Part shown: one piece after another, positions 1 to 9,883 of the stretch
How the letters are laid out: every line of letters begins with the position of its first letter
Position numbering within the stretch: position 1 is the first letter of the stretch
Assembly: GCF_032484785.1 (NCBI RefSeq)
Contig: NZ_JAUETR010000002.1
Coordinates: 496,001 to 560,000 of the forward strand
DNA from: Bradyrhizobium sp. SZCCHNS1050
GTDB lineage: Bacteria > Pseudomonadota > Alphaproteobacteria > Rhizobiales > Xanthobacteraceae
Direction of reading: 5' to 3'
Length of the DNA: 64,000 nucleotides
Position numbers and translations under genes: made by a program
Notes under the pieces: generated by a model
Told to the model about the DNA's origin: nothing
Seen by the model: the letters and a program-made list of their open reading frames with translations, nothing else
Database searches by the model: none

Positions 1-1143
1 GAGGTTCAGATCGACTACATCACCAGCCAGGGCAAGAAGATCGAGCTGACGATCGCCGCCGAGGGCGCCGCGAAGTCCGGCCACGATCTGATCGCCATGC
101 CGACCTGGTGGCCGCATGCGCATGCGGAACTGCTGGAGCCGGTCAACGACATCATGGAGCCGATCATCCAGGAGAACGGCGAGGTCAACGGCACCGTCAA
201 ATATCTCGGACAGTCCGGCGGCAAATGGCTCGCCGTGCCGGCCTGCGTCGGCAGTCAGATCAAGGGTCCCTGCTCCCGCATCGATCTGATGAAGAAGCAT
301 GCGGGCATCGACGTGCAGGAGATGTATCCGGCCGGATCTCCACCGAAGGCCGACAATTGGACCACGGAGACCTTCCTGAAAGCGGCGGAGGCCTGCCATA
401 AGGCTGGCGTGCCGTTCGGCATCGGGCTTGGCGAAACCACCGACAGCGTGGACTCCGCCGGCGCGTTCTTCCAGGCGTTCGGCGCGGATCTCGTCAACGC
501 CAAGGGCGATGTCACGGTGAAGACGGATGCCGTGCGCCAGGCGCTCGAGTTCTACAAGCGGCTGATCGCGGCGCTGCCGCCGGATGTCGCCTCGTGGGAC
601 GACGCATCGAACAACAAATGGCTGGTCTCGGGCAGGGGCGCGATGATCATGAATCCGCCGAGCGCCTGGGCGGTGGCCAAGCGCGACGCGCCGCAGATCG
701 CCGAGCAGTGCTGGACTCACGGCTTCCCGGCCGGCCCCAAGGGCCGCTTCGCGCCGTTCCTGCCCTACTTCTGGAGCATCTGGTCGTTCTCCAAGAACAA
801 GGAGGCGGCCAAGAGCCTGATCGTGCACCTGTCGAAGCCGTCATCGATCGAGAAGATGGTGGTGGCGAGCGGCGGCTACGATCTGCCGGCCTATCAGAAG
901 CTGACGACGCTCAAGGTGTGGCAGGAGGAGGGACCGCCGAAGGGGACCCTCTATCACTATCCCAACCCCTATAATCACCAGACGCTGTCGATCGCAGCCT
1001 CCCCTGCTCCGCCCAAGATCGCGCAGCAGATCTATGCGCAGGCGACGATGACCAAGATGTGCCTGCGCTACGCCCAGGGCGAGAAGATGGAATCGACCCT
1101 CGCCTGGGCCGAAGGCGAGTGCGAGGGCTTCATGCGCAGCTGA
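1..1143 (+). CDS. Extracellular solute-binding protein of a sugar-type ABC importer (5' end outside window)
   Basis: The reading frame is open from base 1 and ends at TGA 1141-1143, so the signal peptide and N-terminus lie upstream; 380 residues are visible. The sequence has the look of family 1 extracellular binding proteins (MalE/UgpB type), including an aromatic-rich ligand-cleft region and a C-terminal helical lobe. Two permease genes and an ATPase follow on the same strand, which fits a periplasmic receptor for a carbohydrate or polyol. The substrate cannot be read from sequence. The 2-hydroxyacid dehydrogenase at the end of the operon hints that the cargo, or a product of it, is oxidised or reduced as a hydroxy acid, but this is inference. 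Confidence 0.85.
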   Translation, partial: EVQIDYITSQGKKIELTIAAEGAAKSGHDLIAMPTWWPHAHAELLEPVNDIMEPIIQENGEVNGTVKYLGQSGGKWLAVPACVGSQIKGPCSRIDLMKKHAGIDVQEMYPAGSPPKADNWTTETFLKAAEACHKAGVPFGIGLGETTDSVDSAGAFFQAFGADLVNAKGDVTVKTDAVRQALEFYKRLIAALPPDVASWDDASNNKWLVSGRGAMIMNPPSAWAVAKRDAPQIAEQCWTHGFPAGPKGRFAPFLPYFWSIWSFSKNKEAAKSLIVHLSKPSSIEKMVVASGGYDLPAYQKLTTLKVWQEEGPPKGTLYHYPNPYNHQTLSIAASPAPPKIAQQIYAQATMTKMCLRYAQGEKMESTLAWAEGECEGFMRS

Positions 1144-1163
1144 GGCATGCTCGAAGCAACGCC

Positions 1164-1191
1164 GGCGGTCCGCTTCAGCAGGCGGGCCGCC
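1164..1191 (+). terminator. Intercistronic stem-loop after the binding-protein gene
   Basis: Ten bases at 1164-1173 (GGCGGTCCGC) pair with 1182-1191 (GCGGGCCGCC, one G-U pair) across an 8-base loop. There is no long U-tract, so it is more likely a partial terminator or an mRNA-stabilising hairpin. Such structures commonly keep binding-protein mRNA more abundant than permease mRNA in ABC operons. Confidence 0.45.
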
Positions 1192-1267
1192 CCCTTTCAC
1201 CTTGTCAGTGTTTCCCATCCAGTGAGGACCCCGCTGTCGCAGGGGACATCACGAGGAGCCTTTTCTC

Positions 1268-2203
1268 ATGGTTGATGCCGCCATCGGTGAAAACGCCGTC
1301 GCCCGCCCTCGCGCGGCCCGCCGCAATGGTCTGCACAGGGCGTTGAAGCGGAAATCGACCGCCGCTTTCCTGATGACGCTGCCGCTGATCCTGCTGATCG
1401 TGCTCCTGGTCGTCTATCCCGCCCTGTATTCGGTGCATCTGGCGACCCTGAACAAGTCGATGCAGCGCTTCGTCGGCTTCGGCAATTTCGAGTTCCTGTT
1501 CAAGCGCGACACGTTCTGGCTGGTCGTCAAGCAATCCTGCATCTTCGCCATCACGGCCGTCGTGTTCAAGGCGCTGATCGGCTTCATCGTCGCTCATTTC
1601 GTCCACAACATCCCCGCCAAGGGGCAGCGCAAATGGCGCGGCATGCTGCTGGTACCCTGGGTGATCCCGCCGGCGATGAGCACGCTGGCCTGGCTGTGGC
1701 TGTTCGACCCGTCCTACAGCGCTTTCAACTACACGCTCGCCTTCTTCGGCATCGGCCCGATCCCGTGGACCGGGGATGCCGCCTGGGCGCGGTTCTCGGT
1801 GATCCTGGTCAACATCTGGTACGGCGCGCCGTTCTTCATGATCATGTACCTGGCCTCGCTGAAATCTGTCCCGGATCAGCTCTATGAGGCCGCGGCGATC
1901 GACGGCGCCAATTGGTGGCAGCGGATCTGGTACGTGACCCTGCCGATGATGCGCAACATCATCGCGATCACGACGCTGTTCTCTCTGATCGTGACGTTCG
2001 CCAATTTCGACATCGTGCGCATCCTCACCGCCGGCGGCCCGCTCGACAAGACGCACATCTTCGCGACCTGGGCGTTCCGCGTCGGCATCGAGGGCAGCGA
2101 CATTCCGCTCGGCGCCAGCGTCTCGCTGTTCATGGTGCCGATCCTGGCGGTCGCCGCCATCTTCATCCTGCGCGACGTCAACAAGCGGGGGAACGAGTCC
2201 TGA
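1268..2203 (+). CDS. ABC transporter permease, MalF/UgpA type
   Basis: A 311-residue inner-membrane protein with about six hydrophobic segments. The cytoplasmic EAA loop is seen as YEAAAIDGANWWQ around residues 206-218, the coupling motif of binding-protein-dependent permeases. The start ATG at 1268 has GAGGAG about 10 bases upstream. The stop overlaps the next start by one base (TGATG at 2201-2205), so the two permeases are translationally coupled. It should form a heterodimer with the following permease. Confidence 0.88.
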   Translation: MVDAAIGENAVARPRAARRNGLHRALKRKSTAAFLMTLPLILLIVLLVVYPALYSVHLATLNKSMQRFVGFGNFEFLFKRDTFWLVVKQSCIFAITAVVFKALIGFIVAHFVHNIPAKGQRKWRGMLLVPWVIPPAMSTLAWLWLFDPSYSAFNYTLAFFGIGPIPWTGDAAWARFSVILVNIWYGAPFFMIMYLASLKSVPDQLYEAAAIDGANWWQRIWYVTLPMMRNIIAITTLFSLIVTFANFDIVRILTAGGPLDKTHIFATWAFRVGIEGSDIPLGASVSLFMVPILAVAAIFILRDVNKRGNES

Positions 2204-3114
2204 TGAGCACCGTCACGATCGACAAGGCCGGCCCGACCCGTACCGTCAAATATGGCTCGATGAGCCGCGACCGCGCCTGGGCGCTGCGCTGGTCGTATTT
2301 CTTCCTGACGCTGTTCGCGATCTTCTCGCTGGTGCCGCCGCTCTACATGCTGATCACCTCGCTGAAGGGCAGCGCGGAGATCTCCGCGGCGACCAATCCG
2401 TGGTGGGTGTTCCATCCGACGCTGGAGAACTATGTCGAGCTGCTCACCTCGAACCAGTTTCAGCGTTTCTTCTTCAACTCGGCCATGGTCTCGATCGTCG
2501 TGGTGATCATCACCATGCTGATCAGCATCCCCGCCGCATTCGCGCTGTCGCGGATGAAGTTCTGGGGCTCGGCGACGCTGGCGACCGGCGTATTCCTGAC
2601 CTATCTGATCCCGGACAGCCTGCTGTTCATTCCGCTGTTCAAGATGTTCGCGCTGATCGGCGACGTCACCGGCATCCAGTTGATCAATCGCTGGTACGTG
2701 CTGCTGTTCATCTATCCGACCCTGACGGTGCCGTTCTGCACCTGGATCATGATCGGCTATTTCGCCTCGATCCCGAAGGAGCTCGACGAGGCCGCGATCA
2801 TCGACGGCGCCTCCTGGCTGCAGACGCTGACGCGGATCTTCATTCCCGTCGCCCTGCCCGGTCTGATCGCCGCGACGATCTTCGCCTTCACCGTCTCCTG
2901 GGCGCAGTTCCTGTATCCGCTGGTGTTCACGACCTCGACCGACCAACTGGTGCTGCCGGTCGGCATCGTCACGAGCCTGATCAAGGGCGACGTCTTCAAC
3001 TGGGGACAGATCATGACCGGCGCGCTGCTGGGCGCGGCGCCGCCGCTGATCATCTACGCGTTCCTGATGGACTATTACATTGCCGGGCTCACCGCCGGCG
3101 CGACCAAAGGCTGA
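2203..3114 (+). CDS. ABC transporter permease, MalG/UgpE type
   Basis: A 303-residue permease starting at ATG 2203, which shares its A with the stop of the preceding permease gene. The EAA loop reads LDEAAIIDGASWLQ around residues 193-206. About six transmembrane segments are visible. The same frame stays open upstream to 1912, but that part is a shadow of the first permease. It is the second half of the channel and contacts the ATPase encoded 19 bases downstream. Confidence 0.88.
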   Translation: MSTVTIDKAGPTRTVKYGSMSRDRAWALRWSYFFLTLFAIFSLVPPLYMLITSLKGSAEISAATNPWWVFHPTLENYVELLTSNQFQRFFFNSAMVSIVVVIITMLISIPAAFALSRMKFWGSATLATGVFLTYLIPDSLLFIPLFKMFALIGDVTGIQLINRWYVLLFIYPTLTVPFCTWIMIGYFASIPKELDEAAIIDGASWLQTLTRIFIPVALPGLIAATIFAFTVSWAQFLYPLVFTTSTDQLVLPVGIVTSLIKGDVFNWGQIMTGALLGAAPPLIIYAFLMDYYIAGLTAGATKG

Positions 3115-3133
3115 TGACGGGGGTTGATCACAG

Positions 3134-4234
<1,101 letters not shown>

Positions 4235-4262
4235 CGAGCATAAGAAGCTTCAAGGGCAGGAC

Positions 4263-5261
4263 ATGACCACCAGGACGGCAACCAACAAGAACAAGATCCT
4301 CGTCACGGAATCCTTCTCGGCCAAGGGCCGCGCGCTGCTGGCGGCGCGCGATGATGTCGAGATGATCGAGTTCCCCAACATGATCTCGGCGGTGGATTTT
4401 TCCGACCTGCTGAAGTCCCACGCGCCGGTGCACGGCGTCGCGCTCGGCGCCACGCGCTTCGGAGAGCCGGAGCTGATCGCGGCCGGCGACATGAAAGTCG
4501 TCACCCGAATCGGCGTCGGCTTCGACGCGGTCGATGTGCCCGCGCTCTCCAGGCACAAGGTGCCGCTGATGGTCGCGGGCACGGCGAACTCGCCCTCGGT
4601 TGCCGAGCAGGCGCTGTTCATGATGCTGACGCTGGCCAAGCGCGCCAACGAGATGCATGCGATGGTCAAGGACGGCACCTGGGGCGCGCGCCTCGGCGTG
4701 CTGCCGTTCGATCTCTACGGCAAGACCGTGCTGATCATCGGCTTCGGCCGCATCGGCACCCGCACCGCCAAGCGCTGCCTCGCGATGGAGATGCAGGTCC
4801 TGGTCTACGATCCCTACAAGCCCGCAGCCGACATCACCGCCGCGGGCTGCGAGCCCGTTGCCGATCTCGACACTGCGCTCCCGCGCGCCGACTTCGTCAG
4901 CATCCACTGCCCGAAGACCCCGGAGACCATCGGCCTGTTCAACGCCGCGCGCCTGCGGCTGATGAAGCCTTCCGCCTACCTGATCAACACCGCGCGCGGC
5001 GGCCTGATCGACGAGGCCGCGCTGTACGACGCACTGGTGTCCGGCCGCCTCGCCGGCGCTGGCCTCGACGTGTTCGAGCAGGAGCCGCCGCCGGTCGGCC
5101 ACGCACTGCATGCGCTGCCCAACGTGATCATGGCTCCGCACGTCGCCGGCGTGACGCGAGAGGCGGTCGATCGCATGAGCGAGCAGACGGCGCGCAACAT
5201 TCTCAGCGTGCTCGATGGCGATCCGATTCGGCAGAACGTGATCAATCAGGACGTCTTGTAG
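4263..5261 (+). CDS. D-isomer-specific 2-hydroxyacid dehydrogenase
   Basis: An NAD(P)-dependent oxidoreductase of 332 residues. A Rossmann signature (GFGRIGTRTAKR) sits near residue 160. The family's catalytic Arg (NTARGG), Glu (DVFEQEPP) and His (APHVAG) lie near 244, 267 and 292. The frame is open from 4209, but that start would overlap the ATPase gene; ATG 4263, preceded by GGGCAGGAC, gives the normal N-terminus. Placed last in the transport operon, it probably acts on a metabolite of the imported compound. Its exact substrate (phosphoglycerate, glyoxylate, a sugar acid) is not determinable here. Confidence 0.85.
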   Translation: MTTRTATNKNKILVTESFSAKGRALLAARDDVEMIEFPNMISAVDFSDLLKSHAPVHGVALGATRFGEPELIAAGDMKVVTRIGVGFDAVDVPALSRHKVPLMVAGTANSPSVAEQALFMMLTLAKRANEMHAMVKDGTWGARLGVLPFDLYGKTVLIIGFGRIGTRTAKRCLAMEMQVLVYDPYKPAADITAAGCEPVADLDTALPRADFVSIHCPKTPETIGLFNAARLRLMKPSAYLINTARGGLIDEAALYDALVSGRLAGAGLDVFEQEPPPVGHALHALPNVIMAPHVAGVTREAVDRMSEQTARNILSVLDGDPIRQNVINQDVL

Positions 5262-5279
5262 TCGTCCGGCCGATGTAAT

Positions 5280-5310
5280 GGTCCTGTCCCGTCGGCGACG
5301 AGGCAGGACC
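5280..5310 (+). terminator. Hairpin closing the transport operon
   Basis: GGTCCTG at 5280-5286 pairs with CAGGACC at 5304-5310, and the inner bases CGTC/GACG extend the stem. It lies 19 bases past the dehydrogenase stop. No U-tract follows, so the terminator role is tentative. Confidence 0.45.
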
Positions 5311-5454
5311 CGCTCTCATCACGCGGATGTCAGGACCTTTCTCCACCGCTTTGGCGCCCAACTTTCAACGCATTCTTGCAACTTGGCCAAATCCAGCTAC
5401 AACTGTGACTATCGGCGCCGGATTTTGCGCGCGCCGGTGGGAACAGAGGCGGCC

Positions 5455-5841
5455 ATGAGTGTTGCGACCGAGCACGCGCTCGCAACGATAGCGAGCATTC
5501 TCGATCAGCCTGAAGCGACGAGGTCGGCAGACAAGGCGGCGCCGTCGTCGAAGAAGGCTGCCGCGACTGTCGTCTCTCTCGATCAGGCCGACGGCTACAC
5601 CAAGCTCGGACCTGGGCCGATTTCCGCGATCCGCTTCCGCTGGACGGCACGGCGGGGCGAGGACGGCTACTATGTCGACGAGACCGTCGGGCCGACCTCG
5701 ATCGCCGTGAGCAGCGGACCGATGACCGCCGAAGCTGCCGTCAAGACGGTCGACACCCGCGCGCGAGAGGCGATCGAGCGCTTCGAGGCGCTGAAGAACG
5801 AGATGACCGGCAAGGGCCCGGTTGCGCCCAGCGAGAGGTAG
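5455..5841 (+). CDS. Hypothetical protein (128 aa)
   Basis: Not recognised. The frame opens at 5278, but the upstream part is basic and unlike the rest; ATG 5455, followed by MSVATEHALATIAS, looks like the true start. The N-terminal 45 residues are Ala/Ser/Lys-rich. A more ordered centre (ISAIRFRWTARRGEDGYYVDETV) is followed by an amphipathic helix ending in charged residues. No signal peptide or membrane segment is seen. It stands alone between the transport operon and a convergent DUF1993 gene. Confidence 0.6.
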   Translation: MSVATEHALATIASILDQPEATRSADKAAPSSKKAAATVVSLDQADGYTKLGPGPISAIRFRWTARRGEDGYYVDETVGPTSIAVSSGPMTAEAAVKTVDTRAREAIERFEALKNEMTGKGPVAPSER

Positions 5842-5965
5842 CGCTCCGGCCGCCCGGACCACTCCGTCTTCGTTGCGATGTCTCCAAATCCCATGGCCGG
5901 GTTCCATCCTGGCCATTCGTATTTTGTGGACCTCGAGGCCGCCTGCCGTTCCGCCCCGGAAGCGC

Positions 5966-6484
5966 CTACCTCCGCGCGCCCAGATAGTCCGGCTTCGCCA
6001 GCGGCACGCCGGCGTGACGCAGGATGTCGTAGGCCGTGGTGACGTGAAAGAAGAACTGCGGCAGGCTGAACGTGAGCAGCAATGAGCGGCCATCGTCGAA
6101 GCCGCGCGTCGCACCGTTGCGGAAGGTGAAGCTGACCTCCCGCTTCGCGCCCTCCTCGATCGCCGCAGGTGGCACGCTGCGCACATCGTCGATCGCGGTT
6201 GCAATCCGCGCCTTCAACCCGGCCATATCCGTGTCGCTGTCGGCAACGGTCGGCTGCGCGCGGCCGGCGAGCAGCGCGCAAGCAATGGTGGCGTGGCGGT
6301 TGGCTTCGCAGACCTGCCGGATCAGGTTGTACATGTCAGGCGCCAGCCGGGCCTGCAGCAGGTCGGCCGGATCGATGCGGCGCGCCTCGGCAAAGGCAGC
6401 GGCCTTGTCGAGCACCCCCGAGAGGTTGTGAAGATAAGGCACGAACACCTCGACCGACGCCTGCACCAAGGAAATGCTCATCAA
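5966..6484 (-). CDS. DUF1993 family protein (DinB-like four-helix fold)
   Basis: The 172-residue product carries the DUF1993 pattern: an N-terminal VFVPYLHNLSGVLDKA segment, ARLAPDMYNL near residue 47, and a C-terminal FFFHVTTAYDILRHAGVPL. The family is predicted to adopt the DinB-like helical bundle; its biochemical role is unknown. It is monocistronic and divergent from the PheC-like gene, with 81 bases between the two starts. Confidence 0.82.
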   Translation of the reverse strand: MMSISLVQASVEVFVPYLHNLSGVLDKAAAFAEARRIDPADLLQARLAPDMYNLIRQVCEANRHATIACALLAGRAQPTVADSDTDMAGLKARIATAIDDVRSVPPAAIEEGAKREVSFTFRNGATRGFDDGRSLLLTFSLPQFFFHVTTAYDILRHAGVPLAKPDYLGARR

Positions 6485-6565
6485 CCAACCTTCCTGCTTG
6501 CCCCTCGTCGCGCGTGGCGACCTCCGCTATGAATAGCGCGGCCACATCATGCGAGGTGATTCAAT

Positions 6566-7357
6566 ATGGGATTTTTCAACCGGACCGTCGCCGCCGTGAC
6601 CGCAGCCGTGCTGGCCTGCGGTCTCGCCACTGCCGCACTCGCCGACCAGCCCTCGCGCCTCGACGAGATCGTGCAGCGCGGCAGCTTACGGGTCGGAATG
6701 ACCGGCGACTACAAGCCCTTCACCTATCTCGACAAGGCGACCGGAAAATTCTCCGGCTTCGACGTCGACATGGCCGAGGCGCTCGGCAAGGCGCTCGGCG
6801 TCAAGGTCGAGTTCGTGCCGACGAGCTGGCCGCAGCTCATGAAGGATTTCGAGGCCGACAAGTTCGACGTCGCGATGGGCGGCGTATCGATCACGCTCGA
6901 CCGCCAGAAGAAGGGCTTGTTCTCGACGCCGATCATGCGCGAGGGCAAGACCCCGATCGCGCGCTGCACCGACACCTCGAAGTACCAGACGCTGTCCGAC
7001 ATCGACAAGCCCGGCACCCGGGTCGTGGTCAATCCGGGCGGCACCAACGAGCGCTTCGCCCGCGCCAACATCAAGTCAGCCGACATCCGCGTCCACCCCG
7101 ACAACGTCACCATCTTCGACGAGATCGCCAAGGGCGACGCCGACCTGATGATGACCGACGCCTCCGAGACGCGCTATCAGCAGAAGCTGCATCCCGGCGT
7201 GCTCTGCGCCGTGCACCCGGAGAAGCCGTTCGATTTCTCCGAGAAAGCCTACTGGCTGCAGCGCGACGTGGCGCTCAAAGCGTTCGTGGACCAGTGGCTG
7301 CATATCTCGACCGAGAACGGCAGCTACCAGGCGATCTACAAGAATTGGTTCGAGTAA
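6566..7357 (+). CDS. PheC-like periplasmic protein (cyclohexadienyl dehydratase / family 3 binding-protein fold)
   Basis: A 263-residue protein with a clear signal peptide (hydrophobic core to about residue 24, then ALA-DQ). The mature part has the family 3 binding-protein fold. Several stretches resemble periplasmic cyclohexadienyl dehydratase: MGGVSITLDRQKK, GKTPIARC, TDASETRYQ and HPEKPFDFSEKAYWL. In that family the enzyme converts prephenate or arogenate to phenylpyruvate or phenylalanine outside the cytoplasm. No permease or ATPase gene is adjacent, which favours an enzyme over a transport receptor. RBS GAGGTG lies 8 bases before ATG. Confidence 0.75.
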   Translation: MGFFNRTVAAVTAAVLACGLATAALADQPSRLDEIVQRGSLRVGMTGDYKPFTYLDKATGKFSGFDVDMAEALGKALGVKVEFVPTSWPQLMKDFEADKFDVAMGGVSITLDRQKKGLFSTPIMREGKTPIARCTDTSKYQTLSDIDKPGTRVVVNPGGTNERFARANIKSADIRVHPDNVTIFDEIAKGDADLMMTDASETRYQQKLHPGVLCAVHPEKPFDFSEKAYWLQRDVALKAFVDQWLHISTENGSYQAIYKNWFE

Positions 7358-7429
7358 CATGTCCGCGGTCTTCCGTCGGGCAATGATGACCGGATGATCT
7401 TCTGGCCCGCCAGCAAAGGACGACATGCG

Positions 7430-7822
7430 ATGAAGTGTCTTCGGATCTACGCAACGCCCGACGGCGAGTCCCGCTTCGGTGAAGTGGATATCCCGACGGC
7501 GGCGGCTGTGACCGTCGCCCCCGGCGCCAAGCCGTTTCAAGTTTCCAAGCGCTATATCGCCTCAAGCGTCGAGTTTACGCAGATCCCCGCCGGTATGCGC
7601 CAGGTTGACTGGCACACCGTTCCGGGGCGGGTGTTGACCGTCAGACTGAGCGGGGCGGTCGAATACGAGACGAGCGACGGCGAGGTGCGGCGCGTCTCCG
7701 CAGGCGAGTTTGTGCTGGTGGAGGACACGCACGGAAAGGGTCATCTGTCGCGTCACTCCGCGGACGCGCAAACCGTCCTGTGGATCAGGCTGCCTGACGG
7801 CCTCGATTTGCCGAGTGCATAG
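7430..7822 (+). CDS. Small cupin-like protein (130 aa)
   Basis: The start ATG 7430 follows AGGA by about 10 bases. The sequence has a single-domain cupin layout: beta strands around VDWHTVPGRVLTVRLSGAVEY, then GEFVLVEDTHGKGHLSRH. Histidines in WHT and GKGHLSRH could bind a metal, but the canonical HxH motif is incomplete. It follows the PheC-like gene by 72 bases and might be cotranscribed. Function unknown. Confidence 0.65.
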   Translation: MKCLRIYATPDGESRFGEVDIPTAAAVTVAPGAKPFQVSKRYIASSVEFTQIPAGMRQVDWHTVPGRVLTVRLSGAVEYETSDGEVRRVSAGEFVLVEDTHGKGHLSRHSADAQTVLWIRLPDGLDLPSA

Positions 7823-8236
7823 TCCCTGGAAGTCGCTGCCGTCTGCCGGCACCTGAGGAGAACCCGCAAGGAAGAGCTGCGCCGAAACAAAATGTTCTTT
7901 CGCAATTTCAGTAGGAAGACCCCTGTCCAGTCCCCGGGCGAAAAATATTCGACTTTCGTTTTTCAGAAAAATATGGTTCACTGCCGCCATCCCGCCTCAT
8001 CGAAGAGGGGCGTCGCGCGCAATCGTCACGACACGCGAGGTGGGGAGGCGATGGCCGCGAGATGCCGAAAGCGTGCTTGCACGCGGACGAACGGCAGCTT
8101 GCGGACGTGAAGTCGCAGGGTCCTGACACCCCGACGCTGGTGTCACGTTCGCGGCGGCGCTAACGCGCCGCGCGGACCATGGTGGCCAACAAGCCCGGCG
8201 CACCAGGGAGACTGCGTATAAGCGTTAAGACCGTCG
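7823..8236. other. Gene-free stretch leading into dispersed repeats
   Basis: No ORF here has a convincing start, RBS or protein-like composition. The part from about 8000 to 8236 reads like non-coding dispersed repeat sequence, with runs of short palindromes such as GCGTGCTTGCACGC near 8071. I see no gene in it. Confidence 0.4.
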
Positions 8237-8337
8237 CGCAGGGAATGCCGGTTGATCGGCAGCACCTGTGGTACCTGCCGCCTGCATTTTTTTCGCAGGC
8301 GGGCCATGGGTGAGGCCCTCACCCGGCATTCCCTGCG
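8237..8337. repeat. Nested palindromic intergenic element
   Basis: CGCAGGGAATGCCGG at 8237-8251 is repeated as a perfect 15-base inverted copy at 8323-8337. Inside it, CCGCCTGC at 8278-8285 pairs perfectly with GCAGGCGG at 8295-8302 around a T-rich 9-base loop. The result is a two-level hairpin of about 100 bases with no ORF. It resembles dispersed repeats I recall from Bradyrhizobium intergenic regions; the copy number here cannot be measured. Confidence 0.6.
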
Positions 8338-8452
8338 CCCTCTTCTGATTGAGAGGGTTCGACTGATGGATCACTCGGACGCCATGCGTCGCGAGAACGC
8401 CAGCTCATGTGTAGCGATGTCATGCAAGCGAAAGTCTGTCAGCACACTCGCT

Positions 8453-8595
8453 GTCATTCCGGGCGCGCGCAGCGGAGCCCGGAATCCATACTCCGAAGCG
8501 GACTTTGTTGGAACGAGATGGAGCAGCCGGCGTGCCCAACACGTCCACGTGTGGTTATGGATTCCGGGCTCGCGCTGCGCGCGCCCCGGAATGAC
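8453..8595. repeat. Long inverted repeat with arms of about 38 bases
   Basis: The arm at 8453-8490 (starting GTCATTCCGGGCGCGCG) returns as a near-perfect inverted copy at 8556-8595 (ending CGCGCCCCGGAATGAC). The spacer is 65 bases. The arms carry the CCCGGAAT motif typical of dispersed palindromic units in this group. The segment lies just downstream of acdS, and the repeat may act as its transcription end, but no U-tract is seen. Confidence 0.7.
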
Positions 8596-8730
8596 GACGT
8601 CATGTGTGGATGGCTCGCGACGACACCACGGCCGGTGCTTATGAGTCCCGGCTCGGAGGCCGGGACGACAGCGGAGTGTGGCGTGGGAGCCCGGCTCACC
8701 GCGACGCTGCGAGGGACGATGAAGCCGCCC

Positions 8731-9750
8731 TCACCCGTTGCGATACGTGTAGCTGTAGCCGTTGATCGCCGGGGCGCCGCCGAGATGCGCATAGAGCACC
8801 TTCGACCCTTCCGGGAAGTAGCCCTTCTTGACCAGGTCGATCATGCCCTGCATCGACTTGCCCTCATAGACCGGGTCGGTGATCATCGCCTCGGTGCGGG
8901 CGGCCAGGCGAATGGCCTCGTTGGTCTCGGCGCTCGGCACGCCATAGGCCGGATAGGCGTAGTCGTTGAGGATCACGATCTCGTCGTCGCGGACCTTGCG
9001 GCCGAGCTCGACGAGCTCAGCGGTGTTGTCGACGATCTGCCGCACCTGGCTGCGGGTCTGCTGCGGCGTGCCGGAGGCGTCAATGCCGATGACGCGGTCG
9101 GCGCGGCCGTCGGCAGCGAAGCCGACGATCATGCCGGCCTGGGTCGAGCCGGTGACGACGCAGACGATGATGTAGTCGAACTTGATGCCCATCTCGGCTT
9201 CCTGCGCCCTCACCTCCTCGGCGAAGCCGACATAGCCGAGACCGCCGAACTTGTGCACGGAGGCGCCGGCCGGAATGCCGTAGGGCTTGCCGCCGGCATC
9301 CTTGACCGACTGGATCGCATCTTCCCAGCTCTTGCGGATGCCGATGTCGAAACCGTCCTCGACGATGCGGCTGTCGGCGCCCATCAGGCGCGTCATCAGG
9401 ATGTTGCCGACCCGGTCATAGACGGCGTCCTCGTGCGGCACCCAGCTCTCCTGCACGACGACGCACTTCATGCCGATCTTGGCCGCGGTCGCCGCCACCA
9501 TGCGGGTATGGTTCGACTGCACGCCGCCGATCGAGACCAGGGTGTCGGCATTCGATTCGATCGCATCGGGCACGATGTATTCGAGCTTGCGCAGCTTGTT
9601 GCCGCCCATCGCGAGACCGGAATTGCAGTCGTCGCGCTTGGCATAGATCTGCACCTTGCCGCCGAGCGCCGCGGTCAGCCGCGGCAGATGCTCGATCGGG
9701 GTGGCACCGAAGGTGAGCGGATACTTCTTGAACTTGTCGAGCCGAAGCAC
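8731..9750 (-). CDS. acdS: 1-aminocyclopropane-1-carboxylate deaminase
   Basis: A PLP enzyme of 339 residues that cleaves ACC, the plant ethylene precursor, to ammonia and 2-oxobutanoate. The PLP lysine is in GGNKLRK (K52). Glu296 (VYEGKS) and Leu323 (AHLGGAP) match the residue pair that separates true ACC deaminases (E295/L322 in the Pseudomonas enzyme) from D-cysteine desulfhydrases. The start is GTG 9750 with GGAG about 7 bases upstream. It is divergent from an Lrp-type regulator, the standard acdR-acdS arrangement of plant-associated Proteobacteria. Confidence 0.95.
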   Translation of the reverse strand: MLRLDKFKKYPLTFGATPIEHLPRLTAALGGKVQIYAKRDDCNSGLAMGGNKLRKLEYIVPDAIESNADTLVSIGGVQSNHTRMVAATAAKIGMKCVVVQESWVPHEDAVYDRVGNILMTRLMGADSRIVEDGFDIGIRKSWEDAIQSVKDAGGKPYGIPAGASVHKFGGLGYVGFAEEVRAQEAEMGIKFDYIIVCVVTGSTQAGMIVGFAADGRADRVIGIDASGTPQQTRSQVRQIVDNTAELVELGRKVRDDEIVILNDYAYPAYGVPSAETNEAIRLAARTEAMITDPVYEGKSMQGMIDLVKKGYFPEGSKVLYAHLGGAPAINGYSYTYRNG

Positions 9751-9883
9751 GGGTCTCTCCGTGGGTGGATGAAAGGGCCGGCCGAAACATACGAAAAAGG
9801 CGGGGAAAGGTGCTCTCTTTATTGCCCTGCATTTTCGTGCTTACGTCCGCAAGAATTGACCCCGGCAAGAGATATGTTCGCAT
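9751..9883. promoter_or_regulatory. Divergent acdS/acdR promoter region
   Basis: The 133 bases between the two start codons are AT-richer than their surroundings, especially around CTTTATTGCC and GCATTTTCGTGC. In known acdR-acdS systems the Lrp-type protein binds here to activate acdS. I cannot mark a precise operator with confidence. Confidence 0.5.
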
